Shown here one piece after another: positions 36,055 through 44,642 of a stretch of DNA of 64,000 bases. Position numbers and translations under genes: made by a program. The notes under the pieces are model-generated. The model was not told the DNA's origin, did not search any database, and worked only from the letters and a program-made list of their open reading frames with translations. The DNA lies in NCBI RefSeq assembly GCF_016907715.1, contig NZ_JAFBCM010000001.1, positions 6,572,001-6,636,000 on the forward strand, read 5' to 3'. The DNA comes from Tenggerimyces flavus. Lineage in GTDB: Bacteria; Actinomycetota; Actinomycetes; Propionibacteriales; Actinopolymorphaceae. Each line of letters starts with the position of its first letter. Within the stretch, counting starts at the first letter, position 1.

Positions 36055-37247
36055 AACTGGCAGCTCGGCTCGACGACGTCCGCCCTTATGCGCACGCCGA
36101 GTTGGAGCGAACCATCGCCGCCGCACGGACCAGCGGGCGGGACGTGATCTCGCTAGCGAGCGGGAACCTCGACCTACCGGCTCCAGCTTTCGTCATCGAG
36201 GAGCTCGCCCGGGCCGCGCACAGTCAGGAGAGCCACCGTTATCCAGCCTTCACAGGCTTGCCTGACTTTCGCCGCGCTGTTGCCGACTTCTACGAGACGC
36301 GTTTCGACGTACACATAGACGCGGATACTCAGGTGCTGCCCCTCATCGGATCCAAGGACGGCATCGCTCACCTGCCCTGGTCCGTGATCGACCCGGGTGA
36401 TGTCGCACTCGTTCCCGAGCCTACCTATCCCGTCTACGCCGTCGCGACGAAGCTTGCCGGAGGCCGGCCGGTGGCTGTCTCCCTTCGAAACGAGAGCTCC
36501 TGGTTCCCGGAGCTCGATGCGATCCCGACCGCGATGGCGGATCGAGCCGAGATATTCTGGCTCAACTACCCCGCCAACCCAACCGGTGCGGTCGCTGACC
36601 TGGAACAGCTCGAACACGCGGTGGCGTTCGCGGCCCGGCACGAGATCCTGTTGTGCTACGACAACGTCTATTCCGAGATCACCTTTGACGGCTTCGTCGC
36701 TCCGTCCGTGCTGCGGGTTCCCGGCGCGCTCGACGTCGCTGTGGAGTTCGGTTCGTTCTCCAAGACCTTCAACATGGCAGGCTGGCGGGTCGGCTGGCTG
36801 GTTGGGAATCCGAGGGTGGTCGAGGCACTGGGCCGGCTGAAGACGAACATCGACTCAGGCGTGTTCACTGCGGTGCAGCGTGCGGCCGTCCGCGCGCTTT
36901 CCAGTGGACTGCCACATCTGCCGGAACTGGTGCGTACGTATCAGCGCCGACGGGATCTGGTAGTCGCGACGTTCACGGCCGCAGGCTGGTCTTGTGCCGC
37001 ACCCAAGGGCGGTATCTCCGTCTGGGTCAAAACCCCCGCCGACGAGTCATCGACGTCCTGCGCCTCCAGGCTGCTGGACGAGACCGGCGTGCTGGTTGCG
37101 CCCGGGGCGGCCTACGGCGCGGGTGGCGACGGCTACGTCCGGGTCGCGCTGGCAGTGCCGGACCAACTGCTCGACGACGCCTGCGCGCGACTGCGATCCG
37201 CCCTACCCCTCGCCGCCGAAGCGATGCAGGTCTCCTTCCGGAGCTGA
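36051..37247 (+). CDS. class I/II PLP aminotransferase (DapL/AspC-like)
   Basis: The 398-residue fold-type I enzyme has the pyridoxal lysine K238 in SFSKTFNMAGWRVGW, N176 in NYPANPTGA, and D204 in CYDNVYSE. The overall layout matches LL-diaminopimelate and aspartate-type aminotransferases. It could supply an amino acid building block or transaminate a pathway keto acid. It overlaps the 2H gene by four bases and is followed after two bases by the membrane glycosyltransferase. Confidence 0.85.
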   Translation: MKLAARLDDVRPYAHAELERTIAAARTSGRDVISLASGNLDLPAPAFVIEELARAAHSQESHRYPAFTGLPDFRRAVADFYETRFDVHIDADTQVLPLIGSKDGIAHLPWSVIDPGDVALVPEPTYPVYAVATKLAGGRPVAVSLRNESSWFPELDAIPTAMADRAEIFWLNYPANPTGAVADLEQLEHAVAFAARHEILLCYDNVYSEITFDGFVAPSVLRVPGALDVAVEFGSFSKTFNMAGWRVGWLVGNPRVVEALGRLKTNIDSGVFTAVQRAAVRALSSGLPHLPELVRTYQRRRDLVVATFTAAGWSCAAPKGGISVWVKTPADESSTSCASRLLDETGVLVAPGAAYGAGGDGYVRVALAVPDQLLDDACARLRSALPLAAEAMQVSFRS

Positions 37248-37249
37248 GC

Positions 37250-38755
37250 ATGGAACCGAGCGCTGTCGTCGTCGCGTGTGTGTTCAGTGTGCTGGCTCTG
37301 GTCAGGCTGGGCTCGCAGCCGCTCAGGCTCGACGAAGCCAGGACGGCATTGCTGGCGGACGCGGTGCGGGCGACAGGGCTGCCACGGGACACTTCTGAAG
37401 GTCCTTCCCTCTTCCCGTCGAGTGAGCTCGCCCCCAACGGGCTGTGCGTTCTCCACACCCCCTTGCAGTTCTACCTGGCTGCCCTGGGCCGCGCCGTCAA
37501 GCCGACACCATTCGCTACCAGGTTGCCGTTCGTGCTCGTCGCCATCGCAGGAGTTTGGGGCGCGGTGGCACTCGCGGACCGCTTGTCGCCTGGAGCCGGC
37601 GTCTATACCGGGCTGCTGCTCCTTCAGGTTCCCGTCCTGCTCCTCCTGCGCCAGGCCAGGTACTATCCGGTCGTCTTCGCGGCGCGAGTCTTCGCGCTGT
37701 GGTCGCTCTTCCTCGACCAGATGTGGATGGCTGCGCTCGCGGGCCTGCTCCTGGCAGCCGCGGAGTGGAGCGGATACTTGGCAACGCTTGCCGCGAGCGT
37801 CGCCGGTGCTGTGTTCGGCGCCTGGTCGTTCGTTGAAGTCGCCGGGCTGTCCAGCGGCATCTGCATCGTCTTGGTGTGGGCCTGGCTACGCCGTGATGTA
37901 GAGGCGCCAGTTCCCCTGCACAAGAACTTCGTCGATGGTTTTCTCGAGTCGTTTTGGACTTACTTCTGGAAACTGCACTGCGCCTTCGCGCCGATCATCC
38001 CGATCGCAATCGCGGTCCTGCTGGTATCGGCCTCGATTCCGATCGAGGTCGTCGCCGGGCTGGGCTGGATCGTCCTGGCCCATCTGGGACTTCGCTCGGT
38101 CACTCCGGTCCTCTTCACCAGGTACCTCACCCCCGCGGTGGCGCCGGCCGCGATAGCCATGGGGCTTGCGCTACAGGCGATCGCCGAACGATCCACGGCA
38201 CTGGCGGTCGTGCTCGCCGCCCTCACCGCCGCCACGAACGCGCTCCACATCGGCCCCCTCACCCTGCTGCCCCCGCGGGTGGTCCGGCGGGTCGCGTTCC
38301 TGCGCTGCCCAGGTGGATCACATCTCGCCCGAGAGGCGCCAGAGGACTTGGACCGGAGGATACGAGTGCTGCAGGTGGACTTCGTCCGGGAGCTCGTCAA
38401 ACCGCCCATGACCCGGTCAGGTGAGCTAGCGCGCTGGCTACCGGCGGGAAGCACCGTACTCATCGGTCACACCGAAGCCGCGACGTTGCAGGTCGCCGGG
38501 CCACACCTGCGTGTCGTGCCCTGGGGTGTCAGGAAGTCGTTGGAGCGCGAGCACCTTGCCCGCCGGCCACCCGACTTCGTGGTGCTCGGTGACCTCGATC
38601 GCCCCTTTGCCGCGCTAAACGGAGACCGCGCCGACTACGAGCTCCGGGTCGTGTCCGCTCCGGACGTGCTCCTCGGCAACGGTGAGACGCCAGAACGCCA
38701 CGTGTTTCGTGACGACCAGGTTCCATGGGGAGTCGAGGTGCACGCCAGATGCTGA
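37250..38755 (+). CDS. GT-C-type membrane glycosyltransferase
   Basis: The 501-residue protein has about ten membrane segments and the plan of GT-C enzymes (ArnT/PMT/GT39-like), which use polyprenyl-phosphate sugars outside the membrane. Near the N-terminus RLDEARTALLA gives the acidic pair of loop 1, and HTPLQFYLAALGR matches the conserved H-x-P-L-x-x-x-L segment. The last 140 residues are soluble. It may glycosylate the exported product or a cell-envelope molecule. It overlaps the small membrane protein downstream. Confidence 0.75.
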   Translation: MEPSAVVVACVFSVLALVRLGSQPLRLDEARTALLADAVRATGLPRDTSEGPSLFPSSELAPNGLCVLHTPLQFYLAALGRAVKPTPFATRLPFVLVAIAGVWGAVALADRLSPGAGVYTGLLLLQVPVLLLLRQARYYPVVFAARVFALWSLFLDQMWMAALAGLLLAAAEWSGYLATLAASVAGAVFGAWSFVEVAGLSSGICIVLVWAWLRRDVEAPVPLHKNFVDGFLESFWTYFWKLHCAFAPIIPIAIAVLLVSASIPIEVVAGLGWIVLAHLGLRSVTPVLFTRYLTPAVAPAAIAMGLALQAIAERSTALAVVLAALTAATNALHIGPLTLLPPRVVRRVAFLRCPGGSHLAREAPEDLDRRIRVLQVDFVRELVKPPMTRSGELARWLPAGSTVLIGHTEAATLQVAGPHLRVVPWGVRKSLEREHLARRPPDFVVLGDLDRPFAALNGDRADYELRVVSAPDVLLGNGETPERHVFRDDQVPWGVEVHARC

Positions 38756-39174
38756 GCGGCGTCACGATACTCTCGGCTCTCATGGTGCTGGCCGGGCTCG
38801 TGCAGTGGCGCCGGCGTCGGCTACCACACCCTCCGCCGCTCGTCTCACGGATCCGTGTTCGTGCTCGACGTTGCGCGAACGAAGTCCACGTGGAGTTTCT
38901 CGGTGCACGCGGGCTGGCGCTCAGTTTTCACGACGCGAGCTGGGAGCCCGAGGTTGACGTGACCGATGCAAGCGGGCCGCTCACCCTGGTCTCCTCCGCA
39001 GACGTCCGGTCCTACCGGCTCGCCACGGCCAGGCGGGACGTTCTCCTCGTCGGTGTCTGGGAGCAGCTCACGTTCGCCAGGCTCGCGCTGTCCGTGGACC
39101 TGGAGCAGGGCCGGATCACGCCAGCACCCTCGCATCGGTCGGCGTCAAGATCCCGCGTCGATAGGCCTGCATGA
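38749..39174 (+). CDS. small membrane-anchored protein of unknown function
   Basis: 141 residues: one N-terminal membrane helix (about 3-19) followed by RRRR and a beta-rich domain with alternating hydrophobic residues. No family was recognised. The start lies 7 bases inside the end of the GT-C gene, so it is co-translated and probably assists it. The last 59 bases overlap the convergent regulator gene. Confidence 0.65.
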   Translation: MLSGVTILSALMVLAGLVQWRRRRLPHPPPLVSRIRVRARRCANEVHVEFLGARGLALSFHDASWEPEVDVTDASGPLTLVSSADVRSYRLATARRDVLLVGVWEQLTFARLALSVDLEQGRITPAPSHRSASRSRVDRPA

Positions 39175-39739
39175 CAGCCTCCGCGCGATTTGCCGTCTCA
39201 AGCTTCGTGATGACGCGCCTGATGTCGACTTTGACGGTTCGCTCGGCCAGGAACAAAGCCTCGGCTATCTGGCGGACCGTCATTCCGGTGCTCATGAGCC
39301 GCAACACCTCGAGCTCTCGTTGGTGGAGCTCAGGCTGGTCGAAGACGAGCTCCTCGCCGCACAAGAACACCTGCCCTCCGGCCAGCAGGCTGCGAATCAC
39401 ACAATCGAGCATCTCGGCTGTCAAGTAACGTTTGTCGATGTAGGCGTTCGGGTGGACTCTGCGCAGGTGAACGCCGTGCCACCGAGACGTCTGGTCGGTC
39501 AGGACGCCAACGGTCCGGAGCCGCTGCCGTTGCCGCACCGAAGCGAGCTTCTGCCAGCCGTTGCGCGCCCAGATCATGGGATTGAATAGAACGATGTCCG
39601 GTTCGTAGCTTCGAAATGACTCTTCCACACTTCCCGCATCGTCGACCAACCTCGCCTCGACGCCGATTTCGACGCATGCGCATGCCACCCCGTCGAGGAA
39701 GATTGGGCAAGGATCTCCCACCAAGATGTTTGGACTCAT
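39116..39739 (-). CDS. atypical NarL/LuxR-family regulator, second copy
   Basis: From the ATG at 39739 this is 207 residues, the same length as the regulator at 30236 and alike in design. The receiver-like domain has Asn at the acceptor site (N53 in IVLFNPMIW) and keeps the switch lysine (K103 in YIDKRY). The LuxR helix-turn-helix runs from about 140 (HQRELEVLRLMSTGMTVRQIA...RTVKVDIRRVITKLETANR). It ends a minus-strand unit with sulfotransferase and glycosyltransferases. Two such regulators may form a heterodimer or a cascade for the cluster. Confidence 0.83.
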   Translation of the reverse strand: MSPNILVGDPCPIFLDGVACACVEIGVEARLVDDAGSVEESFRSYEPDIVLFNPMIWARNGWQKLASVRQRQRLRTVGVLTDQTSRWHGVHLRRVHPNAYIDKRYLTAEMLDCVIRSLLAGGQVFLCGEELVFDQPELHQRELEVLRLMSTGMTVRQIAEALFLAERTVKVDIRRVITKLETANRAEAVMQAYRRGILTPTDARVLA

Positions 39740-39770
39740 GCCGACTCCGGCAGCCCGTGTCGCACCTCGC

Positions 39771-40403
39771 CTACTGATGAGGTCCCTGCTCACTGGTGCC
39801 GACCACACCGTTCCCGAAACGGTAGCCAAACAACTCGACCTCTTCGGCATAGAACTCGGCGACCAGATCCACCAGCTCGGGGGTGAACTGATCGAGGTAA
39901 TTGGACCCGTCGCCGATGACAAGCCGGCTGAGCGGACGATCAGCCAACCCCAGAGCATCTCTCACGTGTGCGAAGTCAGCCTCCAGCCGCTCGTACCGGC
40001 CAACGAAGTCAACCAGGATCTCGCCGTCCTGGTTCGTGATCCATTTCAACTGTGGCGCGAGACTCTCGTAGCCAAGATACCGCAGGAGAAACGTACGGAA
40101 GGTCATCTCGCTACTGTCCACTGCTAGCCAGACGCGGTGAGCAGCATCTCGCATGACGTTGCGGTACCAAGAGTACGCACGGGCCCATGGATTTCGGACG
40201 AACGCGAACTTGTAATAGGAGGAGAAGATCTTCGCCGGCAGCGTCCGCTGGAACTCCAGAATGGCGCGGTGGTCCTGCTGTCCTCGCATGCTGTTCACGT
40301 TGTAGAAGCCACATGCGTGCTCGATGGCCGTACCACCCGTCTTTGGAATGTGTACGAAGATACAGCGAAGTTCATGTGAAACGTTGGGTATCATCGCATC
40401 CAC
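39771..40403 (-). CDS. carbohydrate sulfotransferase-like protein
   Basis: The 210-residue protein has the PAPS 5'-phosphosulfate loop IPKTGGTAIE (K21) and the 3'-phosphate motif FAFVRNPWARAYSWY (R69, S77). This order and spacing match the Sulfotransfer_2 family acting on carbohydrates or lipids. It suggests that the product or a surface glycan is sulfated. It lies 12 bases after the GT4 gene and 31 before the regulator. An ATG at 40394 is an alternative start. Confidence 0.8.
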   Translation of the reverse strand: MDAMIPNVSHELRCIFVHIPKTGGTAIEHACGFYNVNSMRGQQDHRAILEFQRTLPAKIFSSYYKFAFVRNPWARAYSWYRNVMRDAAHRVWLAVDSSEMTFRTFLLRYLGYESLAPQLKWITNQDGEILVDFVGRYERLEADFAHVRDALGLADRPLSRLVIGDGSNYLDQFTPELVDLVAEFYAEEVELFGYRFGNGVVGTSEQGPHQ

Positions 40404-40415
40404 CTCTGCTACTGC

Positions 40416-41540
40416 TCATTGCTCAAGCAGCCTTGTGAACTCGTTCTCGTCCAGCGCGTCGACGAACGAAAGGGCCGCGGCTCTCGACCTTCGACTCAGA
40501 TCCGCATAGGTGCTCGCATCATCGACCAACAGGTCGAGCGTCTCGACCCAGGGACGAATATCGGTCGTGCGGGTCAGCACCGGCCGCGGGTTCAGGTTCT
40601 CGTCGAGCTGGTCGGATCGGTAGCCGTCGATTCCGGAGACCGGCAGGATGTGGTCCACACCTAGCTTCGCCTCGGGCAGCCCGCCCTGGTCGCTTGCCAC
40701 CACTGGAATCCCGCGCAGCATCGCCTCCACGACCACCGCTGGGAAACCCTCCGACCACAGCGACGGGACGAGCAGGACCCTGGTCTTCCGGTATATCTCG
40801 TCGATGTCGTCGACCGGATCCATCAACGCGAGGTTGCCCACAGCACGCATGGCCGACAGGTCGGCGCTCGTCGTCGCCCAGCCGATGCTGGCCGCGAAGC
40901 TGACGGCTGGTCGTTGTCCCGCCAAAGCGAGGAACACCGGAAGGCCTTTGATCGTGGACGCGTTGATCAGTGTGACGAACTGGCCATCCGCCTTGCCCAG
41001 CCACGGAAACGGGCCTTGACCGTACATGGGTGCTCGGATCACCACCGCCGGGCATCGCAACCACTCACAGATGTAGTCGCGCAGCCACTTGCTGATGGTG
41101 AAGATCCTGTCGACCTTCTCGAACAGACCAGCACCTTCGTCGTAAGGAAAGAAGCGATACGGACCCACCGGCAGTGTGCTGGCCGAGTGTGCGACGTAGC
41201 CGATCGCTCCAGTTCTCCGTCGAAGCGCTAGGGAAAGCAAGCTGCACGTGCTGTCCTCCGAAAGGATCACCCAGTCCCACGTCCGCTCGACTAGGGTCGC
41301 TTCCAGTCCGCGGACCATTTCGGCGAGGCCTACGAACACTCTCGTCTCGACCCGCTCGGATGATCGCGACGAGAGCTTCGTAGGCCGTTCCCGGCCGTTT
41401 CCCGCATACTTCTCGTCGAGTGCGACGACAACACACTCATGCCCGCCCCTGGCCAGCGTTTCCACGATGGCACGGTTGGCGCGACTGGCACCGGTCAACG
41501 CCCGCTGGTAACTGAGCGGTTGAACCCAAAGTACATGCAC
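40416..41540 (-). CDS. GT4-family glycosyltransferase
   Basis: The protein of about 374 residues has GT-B architecture. The donor domain is weakly conserved but carries PSLWSEGFPAVVVEAMLRGIPVVASDQGG with the EX7E motif of family 4. The N-terminal acceptor domain starts VHVLWVQPLSYQRALTGASRAN. The GTG at 41540 has AGGAGG upstream and is preferred; an in-frame start at 41570 would add ten residues. Its neighbours are another glycosyltransferase and a sulfotransferase, so a sulfated oligosaccharide moiety is plausible. Confidence 0.8.
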   Translation of the reverse strand: MHVLWVQPLSYQRALTGASRANRAIVETLARGGHECVVVALDEKYAGNGRERPTKLSSRSSERVETRVFVGLAEMVRGLEATLVERTWDWVILSEDSTCSLLSLALRRRTGAIGYVAHSASTLPVGPYRFFPYDEGAGLFEKVDRIFTISKWLRDYICEWLRCPAVVIRAPMYGQGPFPWLGKADGQFVTLINASTIKGLPVFLALAGQRPAVSFAASIGWATTSADLSAMRAVGNLALMDPVDDIDEIYRKTRVLLVPSLWSEGFPAVVVEAMLRGIPVVASDQGGLPEAKLGVDHILPVSGIDGYRSDQLDENLNPRPVLTRTTDIRPWVETLDLLVDDASTYADLSRRSRAAALSFVDALDENEFTRLLEQ

Positions 41541-41579
41541 GGGCCCTCCTTGTGGCAGTTCGTGGATCAAGATCCGGCA

Positions 41580-42518
41580 CTAGAGACCGATCTGCGGACG
41601 GCTGCTCCCACCGTCGTCAATTCGGTCGAGCACGGCCGCGAACAGGCCCGGATCACGGCACAGGTTCTCGCTCGTCTTTCCGCCGTTGTGTGAGGCGAAG
41701 TAGTGGCAGAGCACACGACGCTCAGCTCTGGGCAGCCACTCCCACGGCCCGGACCGGTACGGCTCGCCGAGACTGTGCGCCGCCTTCCCAAGCCGGCCGC
41801 CCAGCAGCGAGTAGAACATCTGCGTGACGTAGCGCGGGGCACCCAAGACGGTCGGCGGAGTCTTTCGCATCAGATGCTCAAGGAAATCGGCGTCGAAGAA
41901 ACGACCGCGGTCCGTGCAGGCGAAGCCGCAGCACATGTACGGAACGTAGGGCGCGTCAGGAAACGCGTCGGGTATCCAGTGGACTCCCTGAGGTTCCCAA
42001 CCCTCCTCGGGTGAGTAAAGGAGCGCCACCTCACCGGGATCCTTCGTCCACTGTGCGACTTCGGTGGGTGTGTCGAAGAACAGGATGTCACTGTCCATAC
42101 CGATGACCATGTCGGCGTCGCTCAGCATGAAGTAGTCGGTCAGTTGCAGGATACGTACATTGCGCCGGCGAACCGAGGAGATCAAAGGATAGTCCGTCAG
42201 CAGATCGGCCATCATCGCGTCGGCGGCGGCTCGGGTAACGACGTCGACGCCGAGGACGTGCTGCCGCAAGATTGCCCTGTCGGCGTCGGTGATCGTGCCG
42301 TCGTCATGGACGACCGCCGAGAAGTCATGCCAGTAGTACGCAAGCGACTTCATTGCGAACAAGTAGAGTGGAAGGTGTTCGTGGGAGACCAGGGAGTGCA
42401 CTTCGACACGCCTGTTTCCGGTTGTCGCCGTGGGCGGTGTGCTGAACAGCCGTTCCGTCAGGCGCAATGCCGTTTGCTGAATAGTGTCGGGGAGGTTTTG
42501 TGTCACGGTGTGCTCCAT
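41580..42518 (-). CDS. GT-A-like glycosyltransferase with DxD
   Basis: From the ATG at 42518 this is 312 residues. VIGMDSDILFF gives the metal-binding DxD, and a following region with CCGF and a C-terminal CHYFASHNGGK fits GT8-type or related GT-A folds, though I could not place the family. It is the first gene of the four-gene minus-strand unit ending at 39116. The roughly 400 bases upstream, up to the IS element, should contain its promoter. Confidence 0.65.
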   Translation of the reverse strand: MEHTVTQNLPDTIQQTALRLTERLFSTPPTATTGNRRVEVHSLVSHEHLPLYLFAMKSLAYYWHDFSAVVHDDGTITDADRAILRQHVLGVDVVTRAAADAMMADLLTDYPLISSVRRRNVRILQLTDYFMLSDADMVIGMDSDILFFDTPTEVAQWTKDPGEVALLYSPEEGWEPQGVHWIPDAFPDAPYVPYMCCGFACTDRGRFFDADFLEHLMRKTPPTVLGAPRYVTQMFYSLLGGRLGKAAHSLGEPYRSGPWEWLPRAERRVLCHYFASHNGGKTSENLCRDPGLFAAVLDRIDDGGSSRPQIGL

Positions 42519-42918
42519 TGAGTTCAGATTCCCATAACCGACTCGCCGACAAACCTCCAACCTCCAACGCTTGGTTCGCCGACGACCTGCCCGTGTCGTT
42601 CGCAACAACGCCGCCGAACGCGAAATCCGCATGGATCCAGCTCCGACAGAACTTGTCCGGCTACCTACGGACCCTGACAGGCTGCACCAGACGAGACCCC
42701 TCAACTTGGCCGTTATTAACCTTACCCCGAAGATTGCCTAAAGTTGCATGGAATACCAGCGGATCTAGCTCCAGATCCATAGCCGGGAACGGAGAGTGCA
42801 TTGGCGATGTTACGAAGCACGTTCGCCGATCCGGCGAATGGGTCCACCACACGTGACACACGTTGGCGGAGACTAGTGCTACTGGTCGTCCAGAACGGTC
42901 AGGAGGCGATGCGCCACG
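42519..42918. other. intergenic region before the IS element
   Basis: About 400 bases without a credible gene. It contains locally A/T-richer DNA (near 42710-42760) that could hold the promoter of the minus-strand glycosyltransferase unit. No clear -10/-35 pair was assigned. Confidence 0.4.
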
Positions 42919-42924
42919 GCTAGA
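42919..42924 (+). repeat. target-site duplication, left copy (GCTAGA)
   Basis: GCTAGA directly precedes the left end of the IS481 element and is repeated at 44025-44030. The NCTAGN form and 6-bp size are typical of IS481-family insertion. Confidence 0.85.
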
Positions 42925-44024
42925 TGTACTCGGTCAGGACGTTGGTGACGGCGTGGGTTGTTGACGTAGCGAAGACCTCCGGATGCGGTGGAGATAGCCG
43001 TCTTCACCAGTCCGGAGGTCTTCATGTCCCGCCGTAATGCCCGTTTGATCGTGCATGGTCGGCTGCTCCTGGTCGACCGGGTCCGTCGGCAGCGCCGGCC
43101 TGTGGCGCATGTGGCCAAGGAGCTCGGGATCTCCCGGCAGTGCGCGCACCGCTGGGTCGCTCGGTTCCTGGCCGAGGGCGAGGCTGGGCTGGTGGACCGC
43201 TCGTCGCGCCCGCACCACTCGCCTCGTCAGACGCCGGTCGAGGTCGAGACGACGGTGGTGGCCGCCCGCCGGGAGCTGCGCCGCGGCCAGGACTGGTTGG
43301 GACCCGAACTCGGAGTCCCGGCCAGAACGGTGTCGCGGATTCTTCGCCGCCACCAGCTGCCCTACCTGCGCGAGTGTGATCCCCTGACCGGTGAGGTCAT
43401 CCGCGCGTCGAAGACCACCACGATCCGCTACGAACGCGACCGCCCCGGCGCACTGGTGCACTGGTGCACATGGACGTGAAGAAGGTCGGCCGGATCCACG
43501 ACGGCGGAGGCTGGCGAGCACACGGTCGCGAACACGGCCAGACCAGCGCCCAGAAACGAGCACGGATCGGTTTCGACTACGTCCACTCCGTCGTCGATGA
43601 CCACTCCCGGTTCGCCTACTCCGAGATCCTGCCCGACGAACTGGGCGCCACCTGCGCCGGGTTCTTGCTCCGCGCCGCGGCCTACCTCACCGCGCACGGC
43701 ATCACCCGGATCGAGCAGGTCATGACCGACAACCACCTCAGCTACAAACGCTCACGCGCCTTCCGCGACGCCGTCACCAGCCTCGGCGCCACACAAATTT
43801 TCATCAAGCCCCACTGCCCCTGGCAGAACGGCAAGGTCGAGCGCTACAACCGCACCCTGCAAACCGAATGGGCCTACGCCAAAGTCTTCCTCAGCAACAC
43901 CCAACGCACCACAGCACTAGCCCCATGGCTCACCTTCTACAACACAGAACGCCGACACACCGCACTCGCAGGCAAACCCCCAACCAGCCGCCTACAACAG
44001 TCACCAACCTGACGGCCGAGTACA
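42925..44024 (+). mobile_element. IS481-family insertion sequence
   Basis: The 1100-bp element is bounded by terminal inverted repeats that both start TGTACTCGG; over 25 bp the two ends match at 20 positions, including the inner TTGGTGAC. A perfect 6-bp duplication GCTAGA flanks it, so it inserted as a unit and has not been rearranged since. It carries one transposase, broken by a frameshift. It lies at the junction between the biosynthetic cluster and the decayed metal-transport operon. Confidence 0.9.
43024..44012 (+). pseudogene. IS481 transposase, frameshifted
   Basis: The N-terminal part (43024-43479) has the helix-turn-helix region (HVAKELGISRQCAHRWVARF) and ends prematurely after ALVHWCTWT. 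The catalytic part (43464-44012) continues in another frame with the three DDE residues in HMDVK, MTDNHLSY and NGKVERYNR. At the break the bases TGGTGCAC occur twice in tandem (about 43454-43469); removing one copy restores ALVHMDVKKVGRI. The lesion is therefore a simple 8-bp duplication and suggests a recently inactivated element, unless translation slips or a hybrid protein is made. Confidence 0.88.
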
Positions 44025-44030
44025 GCTAGA
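44025..44030 (+). repeat. target-site duplication, right copy (GCTAGA)
   Basis: Perfect direct repeat of 42919-42924, directly after the right inverted repeat. Confidence 0.85.
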
Positions 44031-44189
44031 GCCTGGCAGACCGGCACACTCGATGGCGGTTCTCCCGAGAACGACGAGCCCATGCCTCCTGCTTGCACGG
44101 CGTCCCGACCTCGGGACGAGGACTCGAATGCTAAATAGCAGGGTCGATTGCAACAACTGCCTCGTCTAGTCACGGAAGGGGAAACTGAC

Positions 44190-44642
44190 GGCTGGACAAG
44201 GTCGAGGGATCGGGCGAGCTCGCCGTCTTCGAGTTCGACTCGTTCGGGCAACCCAAGGTGACCTTTCAACTCTGGCGACGGCGTGCCTGACTCGTTCAGC
44301 GTTCCGTTGGGCACACGAGCACGGGAACTGGGCGTTCACCAAAGAGGGCGTATACGAGCTGACGTCTACGCACTCCGCGCAACTCGCTGGCGGAACGACT
44401 TCGAGCGAACCGCGGTCGTCCGCTTCGCCGTCGGCGACGTCGACGTTCCGACCTCTGCGGCCGCCAGCACCACCAGCTTGAGCAGCACGCAGCAGACCGC
44501 CGCCCGGAGCAGCAGTGGCTGCGCGCTCGCCAAGACGGGCGGCGACGCCAGCACGTCGTTCACGACCGCCAGCGTCCTGCTCGGCGCCGGAGCCCTGCTC
44601 ACCGCCGGCTCGGCGTTCCGGCGGCGGAAGCGCAAGCCATGA
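44190..44642 (+). pseudogene. anchored-repeat wall protein remnant
   Basis: Pieces of an actinobacterial surface-anchored domain appear in successive frames: GSGELAVFEFDSFGQP (about 44195-44255), FNSGDGVPDSF (about 44265-44300), AHEHGNWAFTKEGVYELT (about 44312-44365), then VVRFAVGDVDV. The C-terminus (in frame to 44642) has a sortase-type signal LAKTGG, a hydrophobic helix and RRRKRK. This is the wall-anchored protein that accompanies 'anchored repeat' ABC transporters, here broken by at least three frameshifts and missing its N-terminus. Its stop overlaps the start of the binding-protein remnant. Confidence 0.75.

Noticed and set aside
1-42518. NRPS/PKS core enzymes expected beside the carrier proteins
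   Set aside because: No ketosynthase, acyltransferase, condensation or adenylation motifs were found in any frame of the region; the carriers appear to be served in trans or by FkbH chemistry.
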